A DNA stretch of 22,172 bases from a virus, in the IMG/VR virus record IMGVR_UViG_3300021437_000568, positions 1 to 22,172 of that record. One strand, 5' to 3'. Positions 1 to 6,334 of the stretch are shown piece after piece. The position numbers and the translations under genes are program-made. Every line of letters starts with the position of its first letter. Position 1 is the stretch's first letter. The notes beneath the pieces were generated by a model that was not told the origin of the DNA, searched no databases, and was given only the letters and a program-made list of their open reading frames with translations.

Positions 1-61
1 TCTCACAATTCTACGCGACCATTTTGAGAATGCGTACGTGCTTGTCTGTTGTCGTGTGCTA

Positions 62-73
62 GTGTGCGCACAC
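62..73. promoter_or_regulatory. 12-bp perfect palindrome overlapping a -10-like box
   Basis: The bases gtgtgcgcacac form a perfect 12-bp inverted repeat. It overlaps an extended -10-like string, TGCTAGTGT at 57-65, which closely resembles the -10 box before the protease gene (TGCTAGCGT). No -35 box sits at the right distance. This may be a promoter with an operator for the HNH gene, or chance in GC-rich DNA. Confidence 0.25.
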
Positions 74-94
74 GTGCGGCTTCACACCCTGCGA

Positions 95-691
95 ATGCTT
101 CGTATCTTACACGCGGCAGACTACAGCTTTCGCGCGTTGGCGCGTATCTGCGGGACATCACGCGACTCCGTTCGGAGGCTCCTCAATCCAGCGCTCCGCG
201 AGAAGCGGCGCGGCGCCGACCGCGAGCGCGCCGCCGCGCGTCGTGCCGCAGACCCCGAGGCGGTGCGGAGCTATCAACGCGCCTGGCGTGAGGCGCATCG
301 GGAGCAGTGCCGCGCCCACGCTCGGAAAGGCAATGCGGCCTACAGGCGCCGCCACCCACACGTCAACCGCGTTAAGAAACACCGCAGGCGAGCTCGGCTT
401 TACGCGGCCTCTGGCGCGGGTTTGCCGCCGCAGGCGTTTGCCGACTGGCTCGGCCTGTGGCGCGGTCGTTGTGCGTACTGTGGGGTGTCTTTCGAAGCGC
501 GCAGTTGTGTTACGGTAGACCACATTGTCGCCTTGAGCGCTGGCGGGTCCAACGCCTTGGATAATCTCGCGCCTGCGTGCCGCGTGTGCAACTCGTCGAA
601 AGGGCCCGCGCCCTTGGCGGTGTGGCGCCCGGAGGCTGCGGTGCTTGTGCGGTGGCGGGCGCGTGTGGTCGCCAAAGTGCTGGGCGGCTAG
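95..691 (+). CDS. HNH homing-type endonuclease with N-terminal helix-turn-helix
   Basis: The C-terminal half carries an HNH nuclease: a CAYC zinc pair, then VTVDHIVALSAGG with the catalytic DH, then LAPACRVCNSSKG with the second CxxC and the Asn. The first 25 residues (SFRALARICGTSRDSVRRLL) look like a helix-turn-helix that would bind DNA, and the middle is very Arg/Ala-rich. HNH proteins of this size next to phage packaging genes are usually free-standing homing endonucleases, or nucleases that assist terminase. The start is uncertain: ATG 95 gives 198 aa. GTG 74 lies 8 nt past a -10-like TAGTGT and would make a leaderless start, and GTG 38 is also in frame. The nuclease call is firm; the homing role is inferred. 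Confidence 0.8.
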   Translation: MLRILHAADYSFRALARICGTSRDSVRRLLNPALREKRRGADRERAAARRAADPEAVRSYQRAWREAHREQCRAHARKGNAAYRRRHPHVNRVKKHRRRARLYAASGAGLPPQAFADWLGLWRGRCAYCGVSFEARSCVTVDHIVALSAGGSNALDNLAPACRVCNSSKGPAPLAVWRPEAAVLVRWRARVVAKVLGG

Positions 692-801
692 CGGGGCAGG
701 GCGAGGAGGCGATTCGCGCCCCACCTACATCCCCGCACCGAAATTCGCACGCACGCTGCGTTTTCCCTCAGTCCCGTGCGATAACAGACGTACACAGAGT
801 C

Positions 802-1008
802 ATGCGCAACGCGTTGACGACCCGCCCCGCCGCTTCCGCCCTTCGCACCGCGGAGACGATCGCGCTCCGAAACCTGACTCGGGCGCGGACCTCGGGCGCG
901 AGCTCGGCTGAGATTGCCCGCGCCGCGCGCCGGTACGTCGAGGCGCGCGCCCTGGCGGAGCGTTCCGTCGCGTCTGCGCAGATTGCGCCGCGTGCGTGCG
1001 TACGTTAA
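802..1008 (+). CDS. Small Ala/Arg-rich helical protein, unknown function
   Basis: A 68-residue protein beginning MRNALTTRPAASALRTAETI, predicted mostly helical and basic. I do not recognise a family. It lies 110 bp after the HNH gene and ends 15 bp before the probable small terminase, whose promoter overlaps its 3' end. The ATG at 802 is preferred over upstream in-frame starts, which would run back into the HNH gene. No good ribosome site is visible. Real coding status is moderately likely from position and spacing alone. Confidence 0.45.
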   Translation: MRNALTTRPAASALRTAETIALRNLTRARTSGASSAEIARAARRYVEARALAERSVASAQIAPRACVR

Positions 1009-1011
1009 CCT
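983..1011 (+). promoter_or_regulatory. Promoter for the small terminase gene, near-leaderless
   Basis: TTGCGC (983-988), a 17-nt spacer and TAACCT (1006-1011) match a sigma-70-type promoter with a TAnnnT -10. The ATG at 1024 follows after only 12 nt, so transcription would begin within a few bases of the start codon. The same geometry recurs at five other genes here. Confidence 0.5.
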
Positions 1012-1023
1012 GAAGTCACGAAC

Positions 1024-1638
1024 ATGCGAGCCACCCCCGCACACATTGTCGCGCACGCCGTGCGCTTGATCGACTCCGGCGTGTCGTACGCCACCGCTGC
1101 GAAGCAAACCGCGAAGCGGTTCAAGTGCGGAGTGAGCGAGGCCGCAGTGCGCAAGTGGGTGCGCAAGCGCGCGGCGGGGGCCGCCGACGCGGCGCCCGAC
1201 AGCGCTCCGGAGAGCACCGCCCCAGATCGGGACTCGGAAGACGCAGCGCCCCCGGTACATCAGAACGGCGAATCGGAGCCGAACTTGAGTGGAAGCGACG
1301 ATGGCGACGACGCGTCCTTGTACGAGCGCACCCTGCGCATGATGAAACGCGCGGAGGCGCGGGCCGTACGCGCGGAGGCCGACGGAAACCACTCCGCTGC
1401 GCAGCGCGCGCAGCGCGACGCCGCGACGCTGATGCCGGTGCTCGCACGCCTTGAGGCCGCGCGCAGAGCCGGCGCCGACGGCGTGACGTTCACCCGCGAG
1501 GAGTTGGAGAAAGCCCGCGCCTCCGTGCGTGCGCGCGTGGCGGCGCTCGCCTCCGACCTCGAGCGCACCGGGGGGATCTCCTGCGCCCACTGCGGGCGGA
1601 GCATAAGGCTGGCACTTGCTCGGGGGGATGATACATGA
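1024..1638 (+). CDS. Putative terminase small subunit
   Basis: A 204-residue protein with an N-terminal helix-turn-helix-like region (HAVRLIDSGVSYATAAKQTA... SEAAVRKWVRKR, residues about 8-48). Next come an acidic Asp/Ser/Pro-rich linker (about 50-100), a long charged helical region (about 100-190) and a terminal CAHC pair. Small terminases bind the packaging site through such an N-terminal domain and oligomerise through helices, and this gene lies near the large terminase and portal. No sequence signature proves the role. It overlaps the next gene by ATGA and has its own promoter directly upstream. The alternative is a general phage DNA-binding regulator. Confidence 0.5.
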   Translation: MRATPAHIVAHAVRLIDSGVSYATAAKQTAKRFKCGVSEAAVRKWVRKRAAGAADAAPDSAPESTAPDRDSEDAAPPVHQNGESEPNLSGSDDGDDASLYERTLRMMKRAEARAVRAEADGNHSAAQRAQRDAATLMPVLARLEAARRAGADGVTFTREELEKARASVRARVAALASDLERTGGISCAHCGRSIRLALARGDDT

Positions 1639-2270
1639 AGCGGGCATGTGCGACATGCGGCGGCTGTTTTAAGTGTAAGCCATCCGCATCTCGAAAATTC
1701 TGTACGCGTCAGTGCGCGGGGCTGGCCGCGAGAAAGCCGGGGCGGGAGTGCGCACGATGTGGTGTGCCTTTCAGGCCGCGCCGCCCTGAGAGTAAGTTCT
1801 GCTCGGTCGTGTGTGGTCTCAGGCCGCGCAAGGCGCCTGACACGTGTTTGCAGTGCGGGGCTGAGTACCGGTCACGCCGCGGCCCGGGTAGTCAAAAGTA
1901 CTGTTCTGCCCGCTGCGCTTCAGCGGCGGCGGAGCGCGGGCCCGCACTCCGGCGAGCGCGTGCGCGCACTTATCGGGCGAAAGCCTACCCGGCGCGCAAG
2001 GCGCGGTTGATGCGCCCTCTTTTCGATCACTGGCAACACGGCAGATGCGCGATTTGCAGGGGTCCGGGCACGCCCGGTCCGCCTGACGGTAAGCGTAAGC
2101 TGTGTTTAGACCACTGCCATGTTACGGGCATACCGCGTGCAGTGTTGTGCGGTCAGTGCAACACGGCCGTGGGCGCAGTGCGGGAATCGCCACGCATCGC
2201 ACGCGCGCTAGTTGAGTACGTGGTGATGTGCCGCAGTTTGATTACGGTGAAAGGACCCGACCAGCAATGA
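1635..2270 (+). CDS. Endonuclease VII-like nuclease with three zinc ribbons
   Basis: The 211-residue protein has two parts. Residues 1-94 hold three successive CxxC...CxxxC units (C5/C8/C23/C27, C39/C42/C56/C60, C71/C74/C90/C94), each resembling a small zinc ribbon. Residues about 128-195 match the recombination endonuclease VII fold: zinc cysteines C138/C141 and C172/C175, a D159-H160-x-H162 catalytic core (LCLDHCHVTG), and N176 right after the last cysteine. This is the same arrangement as T4 endonuclease VII (zinc C23/C26/C58/C61, D40/H41/H43, N62). T4 gp49 resolves branched DNA before packaging. Here the added zinc array suggests sequence-specific binding, so it may be a homing nuclease. 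It overlaps its neighbours by ATGA at both ends. Confidence 0.85.
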   Translation: MKRACATCGGCFKCKPSASRKFCTRQCAGLAARKPGRECARCGVPFRPRRPESKFCSVVCGLRPRKAPDTCLQCGAEYRSRRGPGSQKYCSARCASAAAERGPALRRARARTYRAKAYPARKARLMRPLFDHWQHGRCAICRGPGTPGPPDGKRKLCLDHCHVTGIPRAVLCGQCNTAVGAVRESPRIARALVEYVVMCRSLITVKGPDQQ

Positions 2271-2458
2271 ACCCTCAAATGAAGCAACTGACCCAGCGCA
2301 CGGACTCGCGCCCGCTCGCTGAGCGCAAGAAATCGATCACGATGCGCAAGGCGGAAATCCGCGCGCAGCTGGACGCGGTAGAGCGTGCGGAGGCGGAACT
2401 CGACATTGAGATTGAGCGCGAGGAATACGAACGGGAGCGCGCGCATGCCGCGGAGTGA
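2267..2458 (+). CDS. Small coiled-coil protein
   Basis: A 63-residue, highly charged protein starting at the ATGA overlap with the endonuclease VII-like gene. Residues about 20-60 (ITMRKAEIRAQLDAVERAEA onward) form an uninterrupted amphipathic helix rich in Glu, Arg and Ala, typical of a dimeric coiled coil. No family is recognised. It overlaps the next gene by 14 nt, which supports a translationally coupled run of small genes from the small terminase to 3247. Confidence 0.55.
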   Translation: MNPQMKQLTQRTDSRPLAERKKSITMRKAEIRAQLDAVERAEAELDIEIEREEYERERAHAAE

Positions 2459-2672
2459 GCTCGTCCTGATGCGCGTGACGGAGCTCGAGCCGGGGCAGCG
2501 CGTGCGCTTGCCGCGCACGTCCCGCACGCGCCTGCAAACCGTCGTGAGCGTGCAAGCGGGAGAGCTTGGCACAGTGCAAGTGTACACAGATCTAGGAGTT
2601 TACGTATGCAATCGGTCGGACATGGTGGACGTGGAGGAGATATCGGCGACAGACGGCGGGCGGTGGGTGTGA
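2445..2672 (+). CDS. Small beta-rich protein, SH3/KOW-like
   Basis: A 75-residue protein starting at ATG 2445 inside the end of the coiled-coil gene. It shows alternating hydrophobic strands (LVLMRVTELEPGQRVRLP, TVVSVQAGELGTVQVYTD, VYVCNRSDMVDVEEI), the look of a small barrel. Its Gln-Val turns and Asp-Gly ending recall SH3-like folds, but no family is assigned. Its last 67 nt are overlapped by the next gene if that gene begins at ATG 2606. Confidence 0.5.
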   Translation: MPRSELVLMRVTELEPGQRVRLPRTSRTRLQTVVSVQAGELGTVQVYTDLGVYVCNRSDMVDVEEISATDGGRWV

Positions 2673-3247
2673 GCGCACACGACTCCGCGCCCACGCTGCG
2701 TGCGGTGCGCGTGCCCCCGCGGCCGGAGCGGCGCAGCGAACACGCGTTGCAATGCGTGTATCCGGGGTGCGGCAAGCGCGGGCCTTTCGGCACGTGCGCT
2801 GTGACCGGATGCCCCGAGGGTTTGGACGCGCCTCTCGCGCGCCCCACGCTTCCGTCGCCCGGAGCGCAGCGCCCGTCGAGCTTGCCGCCCCCGCGCCGGG
2901 CGCCCGCGCCGCGTCGCTCCTACACCCCGCCGACGCTGCGCACCTCGGATGTGCAACGCCTCGACGTGGTCCTCTCGCGCTTGCAATTCGCGCTACGCAC
3001 CGCCGACACGTTGAACGAGTTGCGGCATTACCTCGTGGAGCTCGCCGCGGATGTCGAGTCGGTAGTGAGCGGCGACCGCGCCGCGCCGGAGCTGCGCGTC
3101 TCGGAGGTCGCGCCCGATACGTTGCCGTCGCCCCAAGCCGAGCTGGCCGCAGACGACGCCGCCCCGAGCACGCCCTACGGGACGGACATCGCGGAGGAGT
3201 TCGGACCGGGTGATTCGGAATGGTTGGTGCTGCGTGGCGCGCCCTAG
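2606..3247 (+). CDS. Unknown protein with a possible zinc knuckle
   Basis: ATG 2606 has a textbook ribosome site, AGGAG at 2594-2598, 7 nt away, and gives 213 aa. GTG 2669 forms a GTGA overlap with the stop of the previous gene and gives 192 aa. The first start implies an unusual 67-nt overlap. Residues about 49-70 contain C-x4-C-x7-C-x4-C (CVYPGCGKRGPFGTCAVTGC), a possible zinc site. A Pro/Arg-rich stretch follows, then a helical segment (QRLDVVLSRLQFALRTADTL) and an acidic tail. The function is unknown. It converges on the large terminase gene, and the two stop codons share the palindrome CTAG at 3244-3247. Confidence 0.5.
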   Translation: MQSVGHGGRGGDIGDRRRAVGVSAHDSAPTLRAVRVPPRPERRSEHALQCVYPGCGKRGPFGTCAVTGCPEGLDAPLARPTLPSPGAQRPSSLPPPRRAPAPRRSYTPPTLRTSDVQRLDVVLSRLQFALRTADTLNELRHYLVELAADVESVVSGDRAAPELRVSEVAPDTLPSPQAELAADDAAPSTPYGTDIAEEFGPGDSEWLVLRGAP

Positions 3248-4782
3248 AACCCGAGCCGCCGGCCCCCGCGGGCGGTAAGCCCCGCAGCAAGCCCCGGCGC
3301 CCCGCGTAGCGCACCGGGCGCCGACCCCGTGCGGAGGGCGGCTTGCAGCTCGCCGTGAAGCCTGGCGGCCGTGGCGGCGTCGCGCGAGTGGTCCGGCGGG
3401 GAGTCGAGGCGGAGCTCGCGGAGCTCGATCACCAAGTAGGCGAAAGCGTCCAGTCGGTTGGGCGACCGTTTCGTAACGCCCGGCACGTAGGTGGTGAGTT
3501 CCTTTTCCAGGTCCGCGAACCGGGGCGCCTTGGGATCGGGGTCCACGAGGTGAGCACGCCCCGCGTCCGTCTCCGCGGCGGGGCCGTCCGCACGCGAGCC
3601 CTTGGACTCCTGCGGGCTGTACTCGCGAATGAATAGGCACCCCGGATCGAACGCAGGCCACGGCTCCTCGCGCCCGAGGACGCGCACGCGCAGGCCGGCG
3701 GTCTCCGCACGGGACTTCAACACCTCCGCCGCTGCGTCGCCGATGCGCTTGCGCTCGACGCCGATGCGCCCGCGGCGCGGGCCGGGTATGCGTGGGTCGG
3801 CGTGCTTGATCCCGAGGTCCGCCCACTCGCGCGAGGTGTGCTTGCCCGACAGATCGGCGAACGCGTAGGCGTGCTTGTCCGTGCGCCCGCGTCCGCCCAC
3901 GCACAGACCCGTCTCGTCGGCGGTGTCGTACGTCGATGTGGCGGGGTCGATCGTCACCATGATCTGATCGAAGTCCGGCGCAGACTCGACGCGGGAGTTG
4001 TCAATCATGGCCTGCGTCCAGAGTGCGCCCGCGGACTCGCGGAAGCTCGCACCCATGAGCTCCTCCTCGCGGCGCACGCCGGCGTAGCTCACCCACTGCG
4101 AGCGTAGGTACTGCGTCGACAGACCTTGGTTGTCGAACATGGTGCCCGGAGCGATCACGTGCTGAACAGGGTCTGCGTCGTGCCACTCCTCGAGTAGCGC
4201 GCGCACCTCGTTTCGCCCCTTGGCGGTGGAGTCCCAAATCAAGCGCTCCTCGCCGACACGCGTGGCGGTGTAGAGGTTTTTGAACGCGTCGAGCCGCGAG
4301 CCCGCTTTCCAGTCGACGATCTCCGTGCACCACGATAGCGAGAAGTTACCGCCGCGGCTGCGCCCCTCGCGCTCCGGCGTGAACCCGATAGCCTCAACGC
4401 CGTTGGGCCACCGCAAGCCGAGTTTGCCTAAGGGCTCAGGGCGTTGCCAAGGTTCGGCGTACTCGATCAGCGACGCAAACTGGACCTCCGCGACGCGTGC
4501 CTCTGTTGGGGCCATGAGCGCTACGTGCGTTTCTTTCCCCGACATGACGCGCTCGTTTATGTACCGCGCGATCGGAGTCGTCTTACCGAACCCGCGCCCC
4601 CCAGTGTAGCCGCACGTTCGCCAGCGGTGCGAGGGCACGTGCTGCTCTGGACGGAGCCATAGGTCAAAACACCACGGAAGCACGGCGAGTTCCGCATCCG
4701 ACAGCGATTCGATCCACGCTTGGTCCAAGTGCGTGAGGACGTACGCGGGGGAGACAGCACCGGGCGGGAGCGTTTCATTCAT
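3244..4782 (-). CDS. Terminase large subunit (packaging ATPase and nuclease)
   Basis: A 512-residue protein that powers DNA translocation into the prohead and cuts the genome. The ATPase has a Walker A motif GGRGFGKTT at residues about 61-69, preceded by GYT. A Walker B-like strand with Asp/Glu (FSLSWCTEIVDW) follows. The C-terminal nuclease domain shows acidic residues in MVTIDPATSTYDT, IGVERKRIGDAA and NRLDAFAYLVIEL, the last being the typical third metal-binding Asp. The start at ATG 4782 forms an ATGA overlap with the portal stop, which excludes the longer upstream reading. It lies on the minus strand behind the portal, opposite to the capsid genes. Confidence 0.93.
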   Translation of the reverse strand: MNETLPPGAVSPAYVLTHLDQAWIESLSDAELAVLPWCFDLWLRPEQHVPSHRWRTCGYTGGRGFGKTTPIARYINERVMSGKETHVALMAPTEARVAEVQFASLIEYAEPWQRPEPLGKLGLRWPNGVEAIGFTPEREGRSRGGNFSLSWCTEIVDWKAGSRLDAFKNLYTATRVGEERLIWDSTAKGRNEVRALLEEWHDADPVQHVIAPGTMFDNQGLSTQYLRSQWVSYAGVRREEELMGASFRESAGALWTQAMIDNSRVESAPDFDQIMVTIDPATSTYDTADETGLCVGGRGRTDKHAYAFADLSGKHTSREWADLGIKHADPRIPGPRRGRIGVERKRIGDAAAEVLKSRAETAGLRVRVLGREEPWPAFDPGCLFIREYSPQESKGSRADGPAAETDAGRAHLVDPDPKAPRFADLEKELTTYVPGVTKRSPNRLDAFAYLVIELRELRLDSPPDHSRDAATAARLHGELQAALRTGSAPGALRGAPGLAAGLTARGGRRLGF

Positions 4783-6275
4783 GGCGGGGGGTTGTCGTTC
4801 GGAGGAGCGCCGGCGGGTGGGGCCGGCGCGGGGGGCGGGGCAGCCGCGGCTTTGGCGCGCTCGTCGAGTTCTGTGATCGTGAGGTCGTCGCGCTCGTCGC
4901 CGAACGCGGGCAGACCCTGCGATGCGCGCGCTTCGCGAACCTTGACGACCTTGGCGAGGTCCGTGGGCGCGAGCGCCAGGGGGACGACCTTGGTTTCGAC
5001 GGAGGCGAGCGTGCACGGCACAGCCACCCCGAGCACCGACACGAGGGCGTCGATCGTCTCTTGCGTAACTTCAAGCCCTGCCTCTTTCATGACTTTGATC
5101 GAAATCGCGAGTCGCTCAAGCGCCTGCGCTTCTTGTTCCGAACGCCGCGCGCCGTCCGTGTCGGGCATGGCGTACGAACATGCCGGCATGTCGTCGCGCT
5201 CGACGCCGTGCAAGTCCGCCCACGGCCACAGCACACCCTCGCGGTAGCCCCGCTCAAGCGCTTCGAAGTCGCCTTGAATGCGCGTGCTCGCTACGCTGAA
5301 CAGCGCGGCGATATCCACACCCGGAGCGCCGCCTTGCGACCCGAGCACTGCGTCCGTACCGAGGTAGATCCGCATGGCCGCTTTTTCGCGGTTGAGGATC
5401 AATTCCCGGAAGACTTGCCAGGCAGTCGATCCGTTGAATAGGAGCTCCGCTGTCGACCCCGGCGGTAGCACGCCCGCCACCGACTCGCCGCTTGCGAGGT
5501 CGCGTATAGTTGTGAGCAGCGCCGCGACTTCCGTGGAGAGCTCCCCGGAGCCGTCGTCTTTCTCGAGCGGCACGCCCTCGCGTGGGGTGCCGACGACTTT
5601 GGGTTGGCCGTGGCTGTATGAGGCGCCCGCCCAATCTTGGATCCCGCCCGCGTGCGCGGCCCATAGTAGTGCACCCGGAAGTACGCACGCATCCTGCGTC
5701 CACGGCGCGACCCCGAACTTGCGGAACACGATCCATCGCCCATCGCCGTGTACGATCGTCACCGAACCGTGGTCGAGCGTGCGCGTCTCGAGCGTGCGCG
5801 TCGTCGCGTTGTAACGCACGTGCTCGAGGGGCCACTCGGTCAAACACATTTGCACGGTCGGCCCGTATTCGGGGTCGTCGACCGCGGTGCGCTGGACGTA
5901 GCCGATCGCAATGCCGTGGTTGGCGAGCGTTCCGAGGATCGACTCTCGCACATGCACGGGCATGTCGATTGCCTCCTCCGCACGCTCCGCCACCGCGCGC
6001 CCCTCGTCGGAATCGACCGGGCGCCACAGGAGATCGACCGCGCTTTGCGTGGAGACCCGAGTGCAGTATGCGGTGAACAGCGCGTCATTCGTTCGGAACG
6101 CCTCCGCCAGGCGCACCGGTTGGCAGAAGTCGCCGCGGAGCTGCGCATCGCGAGCGGAGCGGATCAACTCCAACGACCACGAGTATCCGCCCCACCGCCG
6201 GGACGTGGGCGGGTTGACCGTCGTTTTCGGTGAGACCTTGGGCGCGGTCGGGGAGGGTGTGGTCGGTTCGGCCAT
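4779..6275 (-). CDS. Portal protein, Mu gp29 / DUF935-like
   Basis: A 498-residue protein of portal size and make-up. An N-terminal segment YSWSLELIRSARDAQLRGDF is followed by VRLAEAFRTNDALFTAYCTR, the stem/wing-type helices seen in Mu-like portals. A central region has VTIVHGDGRWIVFRKFGVAPW, and the C-terminal half has IYLGTDAVLGSQGGAPG and a Pro/Ala-rich tail. Portals form the dodecameric ring through which DNA enters and leaves the head. The adjacency to terminase with an ATGA overlap supports the call. ATG 6275 lies 9 nt past a -10 box, TACGTT. The assignment to the DUF935 group is by resemblance and not certain. Confidence 0.85.
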   Translation of the reverse strand: MAEPTTPSPTAPKVSPKTTVNPPTSRRWGGYSWSLELIRSARDAQLRGDFCQPVRLAEAFRTNDALFTAYCTRVSTQSAVDLLWRPVDSDEGRAVAERAEEAIDMPVHVRESILGTLANHGIAIGYVQRTAVDDPEYGPTVQMCLTEWPLEHVRYNATTRTLETRTLDHGSVTIVHGDGRWIVFRKFGVAPWTQDACVLPGALLWAAHAGGIQDWAGASYSHGQPKVVGTPREGVPLEKDDGSGELSTEVAALLTTIRDLASGESVAGVLPPGSTAELLFNGSTAWQVFRELILNREKAAMRIYLGTDAVLGSQGGAPGVDIAALFSVASTRIQGDFEALERGYREGVLWPWADLHGVERDDMPACSYAMPDTDGARRSEQEAQALERLAISIKVMKEAGLEVTQETIDALVSVLGVAVPCTLASVETKVVPLALAPTDLAKVVKVREARASQGLPAFGDERDDLTITELDERAKAAAAPPPAPAPPAGAPPNDNPPP

Positions 6276-6284
6276 GAGTAAGCA

Positions 6285-6313
6285 AACGTACCCGATTGAC
6301 GTACGTACGTCTA
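6285..6313 (-). promoter_or_regulatory. Minus-strand promoter for portal and terminase
   Basis: Read on the minus strand: TAGACG (6313-6308), a 17-nt spacer, TACGTT (6290-6285), then 9 nt to the portal ATG at 6275. This is a TAnnnT -10 with a near-consensus -35, and the implied transcript is leaderless or nearly so. It overlaps the plus-strand promoter at 6296-6325 by 18 bp. Confidence 0.55.
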
Positions 6314-6325
6314 CTGTGCTAGCGT
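6296..6325 (+). promoter_or_regulatory. Plus-strand promoter for the head operon
   Basis: TTGACG (6296-6301), an 18-nt spacer and TAGCGT (6320-6325), with TG one base upstream of the -10 (extended -10, TGCTAGCGT). The protease ATG at 6335 follows after 9 nt, with no Shine-Dalgarno between, so a leaderless mRNA is implied. Confidence 0.65.
6298..6311. repeat. 14-bp perfect palindrome between the divergent promoters
   Basis: gacgtacgtacgtc is its own reverse complement. It covers parts of both -35 boxes, so a dimeric repressor or activator bound here could control both transcripts. It may instead simply reflect two facing GACG-type -35 boxes. Confidence 0.5.
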
Positions 6326-6334
6326 ACGCCGCGA

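Noticed and set aside
688-1656. 322-codon minus-strand frame over the small terminase region
   Set aside because: Low-complexity Arg/Gly/Ala translation, antisense to a plus-strand gene that has a promoter and an ATGA overlap.
6300-6328. CGTACG as a special regulatory word
   Set aside because: It clusters at several promoters (for example 33, 999, 6300, 6323, 15344), but it also occurs inside genes (1085, 1366, 3925, 4738, 5170), so enrichment is not shown.
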